DNA of 64,000 nucleotides, taken from Limnobaculum eriocheiris. GTDB lineage: Bacteria; Pseudomonadota; Gammaproteobacteria; Enterobacterales; Enterobacteriaceae. Shown here one piece after another: positions 1-9,141 of the stretch. Under the pieces are notes generated by a model. It made no database searches. It was not told the DNA's origin and saw only the letters and a list, made by a program, of their open reading frames with translations. The position numbers and the translations under genes were made by a program. The DNA lies in the NCBI RefSeq assembly GCF_021010575.1, contig NZ_JAJNAG010000001.1, positions 181,903-245,902 of the forward strand, read 5' to 3'. Position 1 is the first letter of the stretch. Each line of letters starts with the position of its first letter.

Positions 1-188
1 TAGGTGCGGGTGATTCCATGGTTGGCGGTTTGATTTATGGTTTGCTGATGCGTGAATCCAGTGAGCATACTTTACGGCTGGCAACGGCGGTTGCGGTGCT
101 GGCGGTGAGTCAGAGTAATGTGGGTATTAAAGATCGCATGCAGTTGGCATCGATGATGTCACAGGTTGAGTTAAAACCCTTTAACTGA
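1..188 (+). CDS. fruK: 1-phosphofructokinase, C-terminal end (partial)
   Basis: The reading frame is open from the window edge (codons in phase with base 3) to a TGA at 186-188. The translated tail starts with GAGDSMVGG, the second PfkB-family signature holding the catalytic aspartate, and ends LKPFN, as in enterobacterial FruK. FruK phosphorylates fructose 1-phosphate to fructose 1,6-bisphosphate in the cytoplasm after PTS uptake. In E. coli fruK is followed by fruA (the fructose PTS permease). Here a 148-bp gap and then the opposite-strand nfo follow, so fruA is not in its usual place. Only about 61 residues are visible. Confidence 0.9.
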   Translation, partial: GAGDSMVGGLIYGLLMRESSEHTLRLATAVAVLAVSQSNVGIKDRMQLASMMSQVELKPFN

Positions 189-253
189 TGATACCGAATA
201 AATAAGCTATTCAGCGTGTTAACGAAGTTAGTCATTTGACATCTATATATATT

Positions 254-298
254 CCGACCGTAAAACAGAGTGCTTAACTCCGTTTTGTGCACGGTCGG
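254..298. terminator. Imperfect hairpin between fruK and nfo
   Basis: An 8-bp outer stem (CCGACCGT pairing with ACGGTCGG) encloses a second, nearly complementary arm pair, AAAACAGAG and CTCCGTTTT. It lies between the convergent 3' ends of fruK and nfo. There is no good U-tract on either side, so it may be a transcript-end stabiliser rather than a strict intrinsic terminator. Confidence 0.5.
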
Positions 299-336
299 TA
301 ATTCATCTGTACTTAGCTACTGAGCGCGGATGCGGC

Positions 337-1194
337 TCAAACGGCCTCTGCTACTTTCTGTTGGCTTTTTAACCAGGCTATTTCATCTTTCCAGATATCC
401 GGATTAGTGGTTTCCAGAATCAGTGGAATATTGTCAAAACGCTCGTCGCGCATAATATAGCTGAAGACGGTTTTACCAATATTCCCTTCACCCAGACTGT
501 TATGGCGGTCAACCCGACTACCAAATTCGCTTTTAGCATCATTTAAGTGCATACCGCGCAGATAGCTAAATCCAACAATATTACTGAAGCGGGAAAACGT
601 CTTTTCGCAATCTTCTTCTGTACGCAGGTCATAACCGGCGGCAAAGGCATGGCAAGTATCAATACAAACACCAACCCGGGTTTTATCTTCAACGCCATCA
701 ATAATGGCGGCCAGATGTTCAAACTTAAAGCCCAGATTACTACCCTGACCTGCGGTGTTTTCTATAACCGCTACAACACTCTCGGTCCTGTCTAAGGCAA
801 TATTAATAGATTCAGCAATGCGCTTAAGGCATTTATCCTCATCGATTTGCATCAGATGGCTACCGGGATGAAAGTTCAGCAGCGTCAGACCCAGTTGTTG
901 GCAGCGTTCCATTTCATCAATAAAAGCATCCCGGGACTTTTGCAGTCCGTCTTCCACCGGATGACCAAGATTAATCAGGTAACTATCATGAGGTAAAATT
1001 TGAGCGGAGCTATAGTGATACTGTTCGCAGGCGCTGCGAAAATCTGATATCACCTCTTCAGTTAGTGGAGCAGCTCGCCACTGACGCTGGTTTTTGGTAA
1101 ACAGCGCGAAAGCCGTTGCCTCAAGCTCATGGGCCCGGATAACAGCCTGATCTAATCCACCCGATGCACTAACGTGTGCGCCAACAAACTTCAT
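337..1194 (-). CDS. nfo: Endonuclease IV (AP endonuclease)
   Basis: This 285-residue protein matches the usual Nfo length. It cleaves the phosphodiester bond 5' to abasic sites and removes 3' blocking groups during base excision repair in the cytoplasm. The AP-endonuclease-2 TIM barrel is recognisable from the start ([14 protein letters not shown]). The zinc-ligand motifs are [43 protein letters not shown] and a C-terminal LETTNP. In E. coli it also lies next to yeiH. In that organism nfo belongs to the SoxRS oxidative stress regulon, but I did not find a clear soxbox here. Confidence 0.97.
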   Translation of the reverse strand: MKFVGAHVSASGGLDQAVIRAHELEATAFALFTKNQRQWRAAPLTEEVISDFRSACEQYHYSSAQILPHDSYLINLGHPVEDGLQKSRDAFIDEMERCQQLGLTLLNFHPGSHLMQIDEDKCLKRIAESINIALDRTESVVAVIENTAGQGSNLGFKFEHLAAIIDGVEDKTRVGVCIDTCHAFAAGYDLRTEEDCEKTFSRFSNIVGFSYLRGMHLNDAKSEFGSRVDRHNSLGEGNIGKTVFSYIMRDERFDNIPLILETTNPDIWKDEIAWLKSQQKVAEAV

Positions 1195-1290
1195 ATCTAT
1201 TCTCCTGTGTTGCCAGCCAACATTATCTCATACTTTGGGCGGTAACATCTATTAACAAATAATTAACGTTAACAGAAAACAGGTAATCGA

Positions 1291-2373
1291 TTAAAAACCA
1301 AGCTGGTGAACGGCAAGATTAATCAGCGCCCCTCCGGCAATCAGCCAGATAAACAGTAGGGTGGCAAGTAATAGCGGTTTTATTCCTGCCTGACGAATAG
1401 CGCTGATGTGAGTGGTAAGCCCCAGAGCAGCCATTGCCATGGAGAGCAGGATGGTGTCCTGGTCGATCAACGTTTTTACTGCTACATGAGGAAGCAGGTC
1501 CAGCGAGTTAAAGCCGGCAACCACGATAAACAGTACGGCGAACCAAGGGATCACGATAGCGCTTTTTTGTGCACCCGCTGATGAGGTGTTTTTCTCACTG
1601 CGATTAAGATAGCCGGAAAGTAGTAATAAGAACGGCGCCAGCATCATAACGCGAATCATTTTAACGATTACCGCGCTGTTACCGGCGTCGTCAGAGATTG
1701 CCCTTCCGGCGGCGACAACCTGAGCCACTTCATGAACGGTGGAACCAATATAGATACCAAAATCGTTATCAGAAAATCCCAGCAGGTGAAATTTCATCTC
1801 TAACTGATACAGCCACGGGTAAAGGAACATGGCGATAGTGCCAAATATCACTACCGTTGCGACAGCAACCGCCACCTTACTGGATTCTGATTTAACCACC
1901 GGATCTGCTGCCATAATGGCCGCTGCACCACAAATACTGCTACCGGCACCAATTAACAGGGTGGTTTGTCTGTCCAGACCAAAGAGGTGCTTTCCCGCCC
2001 AGCAGGCCAGAAAGAAGGTGGTGGTCAGGGTAAGGGCATCAATAATAATACCGCTGGTACCGACATCAGCGATTTGTTGAAAGGTCAGGCGAAAGCCATA
2101 CAAAATGATACCCAGTCGTAATAATTTCTGTTTGGCTAAATGTACTCCGGCATCGCAAACCGATGAGATTGCAGGATAGACCAGATTACCTAATACCATA
2201 CCTATTACTATGGCCAGCGTTAAGGCGCTGAGCCCCAGCCGTGCAACCGCAGGTTGGTTTGCCGCATATATAGAGATCAAAGTAATGGCACCGGTTAGTA
2301 ATAAACCCGGCAACAGGAGTGTTGCGGATTTCAACAGTGATGGTTTTACCGTAGTTAAATGACTCTGTTGCAT
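1291..2373 (-). CDS. yeiH: YeiH/UPF0324 family putative anion exporter
   Basis: This is a 360-residue, very hydrophobic inner-membrane protein of the UPF0324 (Cons_hypoth698) family with about ten predicted membrane segments. The motif [14 protein letters not shown], typical of the family, is present near the centre, followed by [14 protein letters not shown]. The start has an AGGT ribosome site about 7 nt upstream. It is divergent from the LysR regulator yeiE, the conserved enterobacterial arrangement. Family members are often annotated as putative sulfate or sulfite exporters, and YeiE has been tied to sulfite tolerance in Cronobacter, so a sulfite-related transport role is the best inference. 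The substrate is not proven by sequence. Confidence 0.9.
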   Translation of the reverse strand: MQQSHLTTVKPSLLKSATLLLPGLLLTGAITLISIYAANQPAVARLGLSALTLAIVIGMVLGNLVYPAISSVCDAGVHLAKQKLLRLGIILYGFRLTFQQIADVGTSGIIIDALTLTTTFFLACWAGKHLFGLDRQTTLLIGAGSSICGAAAIMAADPVVKSESSKVAVAVATVVIFGTIAMFLYPWLYQLEMKFHLLGFSDNDFGIYIGSTVHEVAQVVAAGRAISDDAGNSAVIVKMIRVMMLAPFLLLLSGYLNRSEKNTSSAGAQKSAIVIPWFAVLFIVVAGFNSLDLLPHVAVKTLIDQDTILLSMAMAALGLTTHISAIRQAGIKPLLLATLLFIWLIAGGALINLAVHQLGF

Positions 2374-2440
2374 ATATGACGACCTGATTGGCTATGAATA
2401 GGTTTACAAAAATAAAGTAATTGGCCATAAAAGAGAAATT

Positions 2441-2462
2441 GATTATATATTTATAACTAATC
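2441..2462. promoter_or_regulatory. Candidate LysR-type (YeiE) operator
   Basis: GATTA and TAATC arms separated by 12 bases form an inverted repeat in the AT-rich yeiH-yeiE divergent region. This is the place and approximate T-N11-A geometry expected for a LysR-type regulator controlling itself and its divergent neighbour. It rests on symmetry only. Confidence 0.35.
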
Positions 2463-2485
2463 GAAATAAGTGGTAAGGAGTAGCG

Positions 2486-3388
2486 ATGCATATCACATTG
2501 CGCCAGCTTGAGATATTTGTTGAAGTGGTAAAAAGTGGTTCAACCACTCAGGCATCCTTGGTTTTGGCACTGTCTCAGTCGGCGGTGAGTGCCGCGCTGG
2601 CTGATTTAGAAAAGCAGCTTAATGTTGCGCTATTTGATCGGGTGGGTAAACGGCTGGTGGTGAATGAAAATGGTCGATTGCTTTATCCTAAAGCGCTTTC
2701 TTTATTGGAAAGAGCCATGGAGGTTGAGCAGCTTTTTCAACAGCAGGATGGCGCGTTACGAATTGCAGCCAGTACCACGATTGGCAACTATATGTTGCCG
2801 GAGATGATTGCTACTTATCGTCGGGATTTCCAATCCACACCGCTGGAGCTGATTGTTGCTAATAGCCGGGAGGTGATCCAACTGGTTTCTGATTTTCGTG
2901 CGGATTTAGGATTAATCGAGGGACAGTGTCATAGCCCGGAGTTGATATCTCGCCCATGGATGACTGATGAGCTGGTGGTATTTGCCGCCGCAGGGCATGC
3001 ATTAACGCAAAAAAGCGTAACAATAGAAGATCTGATTAATGCCCCCTGGATACTACGTGAAGCCGGTTCAGGTACCCGTGATGTGCTGGAACACAATCTG
3101 ATGTCACATCTACCGGGGGCCAGTCCCATTTTAGAACTGGGTAATTCTGAAGCCATTAAACATGCGGTTCGCCATGGTATTGGTATCAGTTGCCTGTCTC
3201 GCAGAGTCGTGGCAGAACAATTGGAAAGTGGTTCGCTGGTGGAGTTGAATATTCCTTTTGCGCCTCTTGAACGCAGGTTATATCTGATTTATCACCGCCA
3301 AAAGCATATTTCTGCCAGCCTGTTACGTTTCTTATCTTATTGCCAGGTAACGCCACAGATACTGGCAGAGATTCAACAGTCTGATTAA
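2486..3388 (+). CDS. yeiE: LysR-family transcriptional regulator YeiE
   Basis: A 300-residue LysR-type regulator. Residues 1-60 hold the winged helix-turn-helix ([18 protein letters not shown], then [16 protein letters not shown]). Residues from about 85 form the periplasmic-binding-protein-like effector domain. A strong AAGGAG ribosome site lies 6 nt before the ATG. It is divergent from yeiH and upstream of lysP, as in E. coli, which supports orthology. YeiE has been linked in enterics to sulfite response, motility and iron control; those roles are literature knowledge and not visible here. It probably binds the shared intergenic region. Confidence 0.93.
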   Translation: MHITLRQLEIFVEVVKSGSTTQASLVLALSQSAVSAALADLEKQLNVALFDRVGKRLVVNENGRLLYPKALSLLERAMEVEQLFQQQDGALRIAASTTIGNYMLPEMIATYRRDFQSTPLELIVANSREVIQLVSDFRADLGLIEGQCHSPELISRPWMTDELVVFAAAGHALTQKSVTIEDLINAPWILREAGSGTRDVLEHNLMSHLPGASPILELGNSEAIKHAVRHGIGISCLSRRVVAEQLESGSLVELNIPFAPLERRLYLIYHRQKHISASLLRFLSYCQVTPQILAEIQQSD

Positions 3389-3470
3389 AGAGTAATCAAA
3401 AGTACATTATAGGGTTTTACTAATAAGATCTTCGGAATTATGAACGAATCTTATATTGAGAGGTTTGATG

Positions 3471-3499
3471 TTATCCCGCGATCTATCCTTTGCTACAAT
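3471..3499 (+). promoter_or_regulatory. Candidate lysP promoter
   Basis: TTATCC at 3471-3476 and TACAAT at 3494-3499 are separated by 17 bases, giving a plausible sigma-70 promoter about 45 nt before the lysP start. The -10 is good and the -35 is weak, as expected for a regulated promoter. Confidence 0.45.
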
Positions 3500-3543
3500 C
3501 GCGCTCTTTATAAGTAGCAGACAAGTAAATAAATAGGTTAAGA

Positions 3544-5043
3544 ATGGCTCTGGTCGATACAAAAGATTCAAAGGAAAAAAACGTACCGGGATTGCGTCGG
3601 GTACTGAAAGCACGTCATTTAACGATGATTGCCGTCGGTGGTTCGATCGGTACTGGTTTGTTTGTGGCATCCGGTGCGACTATTGCTCAGGCAGGTCCTG
3701 GAGGTGCGCTGCTTTCCTATGCACTGATTGGCCTGATGGTTTATTTCTTAATGACCAGCCTGGGTGAGCTCGCCTCTTTTATGCCGGTTTCCGGTTCGTT
3801 TTCCACTTACGGTGCTAAATATGTTGAACCGGGTTTTGGTTTCGCGCTGGGGTGGAACTATTGGTATAACTGGGCGGTAACCGTTGCGGTTGATCTGGTT
3901 GCAGCTCAATTAGTGATGCAGTACTGGTTTCCGGAAACGCCATTTGGGTTGCCAAGTTGGATCTGGAGTGCACTGTTCCTTGGCTTTATGTTTTTACTGA
4001 ATTACATTTCTGTAAAAGGGTTTGGTGAAGCAGAATTCTGGTTTGCACTGATTAAAGTGGTGACGGTAGTTATCTTTATTGGCCTTGGTCTGTTGATGAT
4101 TTTTGGCATCATGAAAGGTGGGCCAACCTCAGGCTGGCATAACTGGACTATCGGTGATGCTCCGTTTGCCGGTGGTTTCTCTGCGATGATTGGGGTAGCG
4201 ATGATTGTTGGTTTCTCTTTCCAGGGAACCGAACTTATTGGTATTGCCGCAGGCGAGTCGGCCGATCCGGCGCGTAACATTCCACGCGCTGTGCGTCAGG
4301 TGTTCTGGCGTATTTTGCTGTTCTATATTTTTGCTATTCTGATTGTTAGCGTATTAATTCCTTATACTGACCCAAGCCTGTTACGTAACGATGAAACAGA
4401 TATTAGCGTGAGTCCGTTTACGCTGGTATTCCAGCATGCCGGTCTGTTATCTGCGGCAGCGGTGATGAATGCGGTTATTCTGACTTCTGTGCTTTCTGCC
4501 GGTAACTCAGGTATGTATGCTTCAACCCGAATGTTGTATGCTCTGGCTGCGGAAGGCAAAGCGCCGAAGATTTTTGCTAAACTGTCATCCGGTGGTGTGC
4601 CTCGTAATGCGCTGATTGCCACCACGGTTGTTGCGGGACTTTGCTTTTTAACCTCGATGTTTGGTAATCAACAGGTTTATTTATGGTTGCTGAATACTTC
4701 GGGAATGACGGGTTTTATTGCCTGGTTAGGTATTGCCATCAGTCATTACCGTTTCCGCCGTGGTTATATTACTCAGGGACATTCACTGGACGCGTTGCCT
4801 TATCGTTCTGGTTTCTTCCCATTAGGACCTATTTTTGCTTTTGTATTGTGTTTGATTATTACTTTAGGGCAGAATTACCAAGCCTTTCTGGAAGACAATA
4901 TTGACTGGGCGGGTGTTGCGGCTACTTATATAGGTATTCCGCTGTTTTTGGCAATTTGGTTTGGATATAAAATAATTAAAAGAACAAAATTTGTCCGCTA
5001 TAAAGATATGGATTTTCCCAAAACAGAAATTCGGGAAGAGTAA
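3544..5043 (+). CDS. lysP: Lysine-specific permease
   Basis: This 499-residue amino-acid permease of the APC superfamily has about 12 membrane helices. The N-terminal consensus GGSIGTGLFVASG (around residues 32-44) is the substrate-binding unwound helix of the family. LysP imports lysine with protons across the inner membrane and in enterics also acts as a co-sensor for CadC. The length is close to the E. coli protein (489). The gene follows yeiE as in E. coli, has its own promoter and is closed by a strong hairpin. A lysine exporter (lysO) lies elsewhere in this window. Confidence 0.95.
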   Translation: MALVDTKDSKEKNVPGLRRVLKARHLTMIAVGGSIGTGLFVASGATIAQAGPGGALLSYALIGLMVYFLMTSLGELASFMPVSGSFSTYGAKYVEPGFGFALGWNYWYNWAVTVAVDLVAAQLVMQYWFPETPFGLPSWIWSALFLGFMFLLNYISVKGFGEAEFWFALIKVVTVVIFIGLGLLMIFGIMKGGPTSGWHNWTIGDAPFAGGFSAMIGVAMIVGFSFQGTELIGIAAGESADPARNIPRAVRQVFWRILLFYIFAILIVSVLIPYTDPSLLRNDETDISVSPFTLVFQHAGLLSAAAVMNAVILTSVLSAGNSGMYASTRMLYALAAEGKAPKIFAKLSSGGVPRNALIATTVVAGLCFLTSMFGNQQVYLWLLNTSGMTGFIAWLGIAISHYRFRRGYITQGHSLDALPYRSGFFPLGPIFAFVLCLIITLGQNYQAFLEDNIDWAGVAATYIGIPLFLAIWFGYKIIKRTKFVRYKDMDFPKTEIREE

Positions 5044-5064
5044 TTATTCACCATAATATTTAAG

Positions 5065-5089
5065 AGCGGCGTATAATACGCCGCTTTTT
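5065..5089 (+). terminator. Rho-independent terminator of lysP
   Basis: A perfect 9-bp stem (AGCGGCGTA/TACGCCGCT, loop TAA) is followed directly by a T run. It lies 22 nt after the lysP stop codon. Confidence 0.9.
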
Positions 5090-5160
5090 AGTAGAAATAG
5101 TCATCAAGATGTATTATTACTATTGGGTATAAAACTTCAAAAGTGTGATCTACTTATTTG

Positions 5161-5177
5161 ATGAATACTATATTCAT
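5161..5177. promoter_or_regulatory. Palindromic operator-like site
   Basis: ATGAATA-CTA-TATTCAT is a perfect 7+7 inverted repeat in the gene-free stretch 5090-5404. It could be a dimeric regulator site. No regulator is recognised. Confidence 0.3.
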
Positions 5178-5336
5178 ATCTCTTTTCACGGTGTTATATT
5201 AAACTGTGCTAAGATTGGATAGGTTTCGCTTTGGCGAGGTTGTGCTGATTTTCGTTTTGTATCTTTATTGTAAACAGAACGATCTGAAGTTGTTTAGCGA
5301 TACTCATTTTATTGCTTGCGTTATATACGATCGACC

Positions 5337-5366
5337 TTGGTCTGTATCATGCGATACATCTATAAT
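5337..5366 (+). promoter_or_regulatory. Promoter with dyad in the spacer, upstream of lipoprotein pair
   Basis: TTGGTC and TATAAT are separated by 18 bases. The spacer holds TGTATC-ATGC-GATACA, a perfect 6-bp dyad (5343-5358). It lies 38 nt upstream of the lipoprotein gene start. A dyad between the -35 and -10 boxes is typical of direct repression or MerR-like control. No MerR gene is nearby. Confidence 0.5.
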
Positions 5367-5404
5367 TTATAAAACTGCAATCAATTTTTTAAGGTAACAG
5401 ATTG

Positions 5405-5773
5405 ATGAAAAGAACATTGATGTTGGCCGCAGTAGGGCTGGTCCTTATTAGCATCAACGGTTGTGCGAAGTTCGAAAAAAAGAACACCCCACAGGCTAAT
5501 AGTAATGAACAGTCGTATAACCAGCGATTTCAGGGATGCCTTGTTCGTTTAGAGACATTAAAGAAGCTCGATTTTAACAGCTATAATCAGAGCAAAATGA
5601 TGATGGACTCGAACATGGAAACTGCAACCAAGTATCTTGCTATGCGTTCAACATTGGGACCGGATACAGTAAATGTAATGGATAGCGTTTATCAGGCGAA
5701 GCTCGCCAGAACCTGTCAGCATATTGATGGCCAAATCTACTCATTATTGTTAGAGCAAGCAGACAGGAAATAA
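5405..5773 (+). CDS. Small putative lipoprotein, unknown function
   Basis: A 122-residue protein. Start at the ATG at 5405, with AAGGTAA about 9 nt upstream; an in-frame TTG one codon earlier is less likely. Residues 1-20 form a lipoprotein signal peptide ending in the lipobox INGC, so the mature protein should be lipid-anchored in the periplasm. The rest is polar, with two further cysteines (in FQGCLVRL and ARTCQHID) that could form a disulfide. I recognise no family. It is 5 nt upstream of a Sel1-repeat lipoprotein gene, presumably in one operon, so a shared envelope role is inferred. Confidence 0.8.
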   Translation: MKRTLMLAAVGLVLISINGCAKFEKKNTPQANSNEQSYNQRFQGCLVRLETLKKLDFNSYNQSKMMMDSNMETATKYLAMRSTLGPDTVNVMDSVYQAKLARTCQHIDGQIYSLLLEQADRK

Positions 5774-5778
5774 TAGCT

Positions 5779-6654
5779 ATGTTAATTAAACGTTATCACT
5801 GTGCATTGGTCCTCAGCGTTTTAACACTACTGGTGTCTGGTTGCGTCGACAAAAAACAAAACGATGACGCATCTTCTGCATTTGGTCAGCCCATCGATCC
5901 TTCACAACAGAATATGTTAGGTGGCCTGCAACAATATCTTTCTCAAATTCAAAGACAAGGCAATGCAGGTGACCAGATAGCACAGCGTCGGATGGGTGAC
6001 ATTCTTTTAGCATCAGGTGAAAAAGCACAAGGGCTGGGATGGATTAAGTCCTCAGCAATGAGTGGTAACGTTGATTCTCAGCTTCAACTGGCAGATATGT
6101 ATGCAAACGGCGTAGATATGATGCCTGATTATGATGAAGCATTTATTTGGTATAAAAAAGCCGCTGAACAGGGTAATGCCCGCGCTCAGGGGCAAGTTGC
6201 TTCCGCCTATTTGAACGGCAAGGGCGTAGAGTACAACCTTGAGCAATCCATTTATTGGGATAACCTGGCGGCTAAGCAGGGCATTGCCAACTCTCAAAAT
6301 AACCTGGGTGCAGCCTATACTCATGGTGAAGGTGTTCCGCAAGATTCGGAGCAAGCGGTGTACTGGTATACCAAAGCGGCTAATCAGGGTGTGACTGAAG
6401 CACAATTTAACCTGGCCGGTTCTTATTACTTAGGTCAGGGTATTGCAAAAGACGACCAGCAAGCTTACGCCTGGTACGCGACCGTTGCTAAATATGGTGA
6501 CAGTGATATCGCTAATACCGCGAAGATGGTAATGGAAAAACTGACTCCGGTTCTGAGTAAAGCCGGTAAGCTGGCATCTTCCAAGAGTCTGGCCCAGCAA
6601 TATATTTCAATGTATGCACCAACAAGAAAAAATTTAGTATTTACTGAATACTGA
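5779..6654 (+). CDS. Sel1-repeat lipoprotein
   Basis: A 291-residue protein with a lipoprotein signal (lipobox LVSGC, Cys near residue 22). From about residue 65 to 240 it carries roughly five Sel1-like helical repeats of about 36 residues, for example AFIWYKKAAEQGNARAQ, SIYWDNLAAKQGIANSQ and AVYWYTKAANQGVTEAQ. Sel1 repeats form TPR-like solenoids for protein binding. Members in enterics act in envelope stress or secretion scaffolding, but no specific ortholog is recognised. It follows the preceding small lipoprotein by 5 nt, which implies co-translation. Confidence 0.85.
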   Translation: MLIKRYHCALVLSVLTLLVSGCVDKKQNDDASSAFGQPIDPSQQNMLGGLQQYLSQIQRQGNAGDQIAQRRMGDILLASGEKAQGLGWIKSSAMSGNVDSQLQLADMYANGVDMMPDYDEAFIWYKKAAEQGNARAQGQVASAYLNGKGVEYNLEQSIYWDNLAAKQGIANSQNNLGAAYTHGEGVPQDSEQAVYWYTKAANQGVTEAQFNLAGSYYLGQGIAKDDQQAYAWYATVAKYGDSDIANTAKMVMEKLTPVLSKAGKLASSKSLAQQYISMYAPTRKNLVFTEY

Positions 6655-6671
6655 TAGCGTTTCAGATAAAG

Positions 6672-6721
6672 CTGGGAAATCTGTATTGTCATTAAATTGA
6701 TAATATCTGTTTCCCGGTTTT
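6672..6721 (+). terminator. Probable terminator after Sel1 lipoprotein
   Basis: CTGGGAAA pairs with TTTCCCGG across a long, partly complementary loop and is followed by TTTT. It is plausible but less compact than a standard terminator. Confidence 0.5.
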
Positions 6722-6793
6722 GTTATTTTTGCCTGATACTACTCTATTATCCCCCACGCTTTTACTAAGTATGACCCAGCTCTCTCTTTTGAT

Positions 6794-6830
6794 TTGACAC
6801 TCCTGATTTTTATGATTGATAATCATTCTC
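6794..6830 (+). promoter_or_regulatory. Promoter overlapped by Fur box (iron ABC importer)
   Basis: TTGACA at 6794-6799 and TGATAA at 6817-6822 are 17 bases apart. A 19-bp sequence at 6812-6830 matches 14 of 19 positions of the Fur consensus, including the entire core GATAATCATT, and covers the -10. Iron-loaded Fur would therefore block transcription of the three-gene importer downstream. Confidence 0.85.
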
Positions 6831-6881
6831 TTTTGCATTATTGTTTGCATCTTTGAAATCTGTAGGGAAGAGGCGTCATCT

Positions 6882-8030
6882 ATGAAGCAATTTGATTATT
6901 CTCTGGTAAAACGTTTTAGTATATCCATATTATTAGGAAGTTCGCTGTTATTGAGTGCAGGTGCATGGGCTGAAACGATTACGGATATAGCCGACCGTAA
7001 GGTTGAACTCCCTAAGAAAGTCGATCGTATTTTATTGGGTGAAGGCCGCTTAATTTATGCAGTTGCACTATTAGAGGGGAATAAGCCGCTGGACCGTATT
7101 GTCGGGTGGCAGGGGGATTTTCGTAAACTTGATCCTCATACTTATGCTGCTTACAAAGCCAAATTCCCTGAGATTGATAAAATTCCACTTATTGGTAACA
7201 CCACCGCTGAAAGCATCAGCCCGGAAAAAGTATTAACCCTTAAGCCAGATGTGGCTATCTTTGGGTTGTCTGGTCATGGCCCGGGCCGTAACAGCGAGCT
7301 GGTTACTCAGCTAGAAAAAGCGGGGGTACCGGTTATATTTATTGATTTCCGTACCTCACCGTTGAAAAACACCGTACCAAGTATGCGTATTCTGGGCAAA
7401 GCTTTGCAGCGGGAAGCACAGGCAGAACGCTATATTAAGTTCTATCAGGATAACGTGGCGAAAATCACCAATGTCACTAAAGATATTCCTGAAAACCAAA
7501 AGCTAAAAGTATTTATTGAGCTGAAAGCGGCGACCGCGGAAGATTGCTGTGGTACTGCGGGCAACGGAAATATGGGCGACTTTATTGATTTGGCCGGTGG
7601 TACCAATATCGCTAAGAATTTATTACCGGGTGCATTAGGTACCGTTAACCTGGAAAAAATTATCGCGACTAGCCCTGACGTTTATATTGCCAGCGGTGCG
7701 CGTGGCGCAGATGCGAAGGGCCAGGGAATTAAACTGGGAGCGGATGTTTCTTATGATGTGGCGCGGGCAAGTCTGGATAGCGCGCTAAAACGTAAAGGCA
7801 TTGACACCCTACCTGCGGTAAAAGAGGGTAGAACCTATGCTATCTGGCACAGCCTCTATAACTCACCTTATAATGTGTTGGCTATTCAGGAGTTCGCTAA
7901 GTGGTTCTATCCTGAGAAATTTAAAGGTATCGATACAAATGAGACCATGAAGGCGCTGTATAAAGACTTCCTGGCCATTGAGCCAACAGGTACTTACTGG
8001 GTGGGTGCTGTAGGTGAAAATAATAAATAA
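6882..8030 (+). CDS. Iron-complex-type ABC transporter substrate-binding protein
   Basis: A 382-residue periplasmic protein. The ATG at 6882 is chosen because GGGAAGAGG precedes it by 8 nt and a signal peptide follows (cleavage after GAWA). An in-frame TTG at 6816 lies inside the Fur box. The fold is the FecB/BtuF class (Peripla_BP_2), starting with TDIADRKVELPKKVDRI and with the family block EKVLTLKPDVAIFG. It should capture a ferric siderophore, haem or similar complex for the permease and ATPase encoded next. It is longer than typical FecB (about 300) and has an unusual EDCC pair. The exact ligand cannot be read from sequence, and no TonB receptor gene is adjacent. Confidence 0.88.
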   Translation: MKQFDYSLVKRFSISILLGSSLLLSAGAWAETITDIADRKVELPKKVDRILLGEGRLIYAVALLEGNKPLDRIVGWQGDFRKLDPHTYAAYKAKFPEIDKIPLIGNTTAESISPEKVLTLKPDVAIFGLSGHGPGRNSELVTQLEKAGVPVIFIDFRTSPLKNTVPSMRILGKALQREAQAERYIKFYQDNVAKITNVTKDIPENQKLKVFIELKAATAEDCCGTAGNGNMGDFIDLAGGTNIAKNLLPGALGTVNLEKIIATSPDVYIASGARGADAKGQGIKLGADVSYDVARASLDSALKRKGIDTLPAVKEGRTYAIWHSLYNSPYNVLAIQEFAKWFYPEKFKGIDTNETMKALYKDFLAIEPTGTYWVGAVGENNK

Positions 8031-8058
8031 TCTATAAAGCAGCAATGGTTGTCATTGA

Positions 8059-9141
8059 ATGAGCATAAGTAGCAATTTGGCAGTAAAAGCTAATACCCCG
8101 GCTGAAGTGGGTGTAATGGGTCGTTACCATCGTATTTTGCGTAAGCGCCTGATGATTTTAGCCATTGTTTTATTGGCGATTATTGGATCTCTTGTGCTTG
8201 ATTTTATCATGGGGCCTTCGGGCCTCACGATAGCAGAACTGTGGCAAACATTGATACATCCTGAAACCGTCGATGCCGGAACTCAGGTTATCGTTTGGGA
8301 TATTCGCCTGCCTTATGCCCTGATGGCCATAGTGGTAGGAATGGCTTTGGGTTTGGCTGGGGCTGAAATGCAAACTATCCTGAATAACCCGTTGGCAAGC
8401 CCTTTCACTTTAGGGGTTTCTTCCGCGGCTGCTTTTGGTGCTGCGCTGGCTATCGTATTAGGGATTGGTATTCCGGGTATTGATCCTCAATGGTTTATTT
8501 CTGCCAATGCGTTCATTTTTGCCTTACTGGCAGCATTTATGCTGGATGCGGTAACTCGCTGGACGCGGGTGGCCACATCGGGCGTAGTGCTGTTTGGTAT
8601 TGCATTAGTGTTTACCTTTAATGCGCTGGTCTCCATGATGCAGTTTATTGCTTCTGAAGATACCCTTCAGGGGCTGGTTTTCTGGACCATGGGTAGTCTG
8701 GCGAGAGCCACCTGGATTAAGCTGAGCATTCTGATTGCGGTATTTCTGGTGTTGTTCCCATGGTCAATGATGAACGCCTGGAAATTAACGGCGTTAAGAC
8801 TGGGGGAAGACCGGGCTATCAGCTTTGGTATTGACGTTCGCCGTTTACGCCTGACAACCTTACTGCGCATTAGTATTCTGTCTGCTCTGGCAGTCGCTTT
8901 TGTTGGGCCGATTGGATTTATCGGTCTGGTTGCTCCGCATATTGCCCGTCTGATTTTTGGTGAAGACCATCGTTTTTATTTGCCAGCCAGTGCGTTAATT
9001 GGTGCGCTGGTATTGTCGATGGCTTCTGTTGCCTCTAAAAACCTGATTCCCGGCGTGATCATACCGGTAGGTATTGTGACTTCATTAGTTGGTGTTCCGT
9101 TCTTCCTGAGCATCATTTTGCGCCACAGAGGGCAGGTATGA
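8059..9141 (+). CDS. FecCD-family ABC permease
   Basis: A 360-residue inner-membrane permease of the BtuC/FecCD fold with about ten membrane segments. Family blocks visible are NNPLASPFTLGVSSAAAFGA and, near the C-terminus, GPIGFIGLVAPHIAR followed by G(E)DHR, the coupling region that contacts the ATPase. It starts 28 nt after the binding-protein gene and its stop overlaps the ATPase start by four bases (ATGA), a classic translational coupling. It probably forms a homodimeric channel for the ferric complex. Confidence 0.92.
   Translation: MSISSNLAVKANTPAEVGVMGRYHRILRKRLMILAIVLLAIIGSLVLDFIMGPSGLTIAELWQTLIHPETVDAGTQVIVWDIRLPYALMAIVVGMALGLAGAEMQTILNNPLASPFTLGVSSAAAFGAALAIVLGIGIPGIDPQWFISANAFIFALLAAFMLDAVTRWTRVATSGVVLFGIALVFTFNALVSMMQFIASEDTLQGLVFWTMGSLARATWIKLSILIAVFLVLFPWSMMNAWKLTALRLGEDRAISFGIDVRRLRLTTLLRISILSALAVAFVGPIGFIGLVAPHIARLIFGEDHRFYLPASALIGALVLSMASVASKNLIPGVIIPVGIVTSLVGVPFFLSIILRHRGQV

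Noticed and set aside
5206-5397. 63-codon ORF upstream of the lipoprotein pair
   Set aside because: Overlaps the promoter at 5337-5366, and the frame has no ribosome site.
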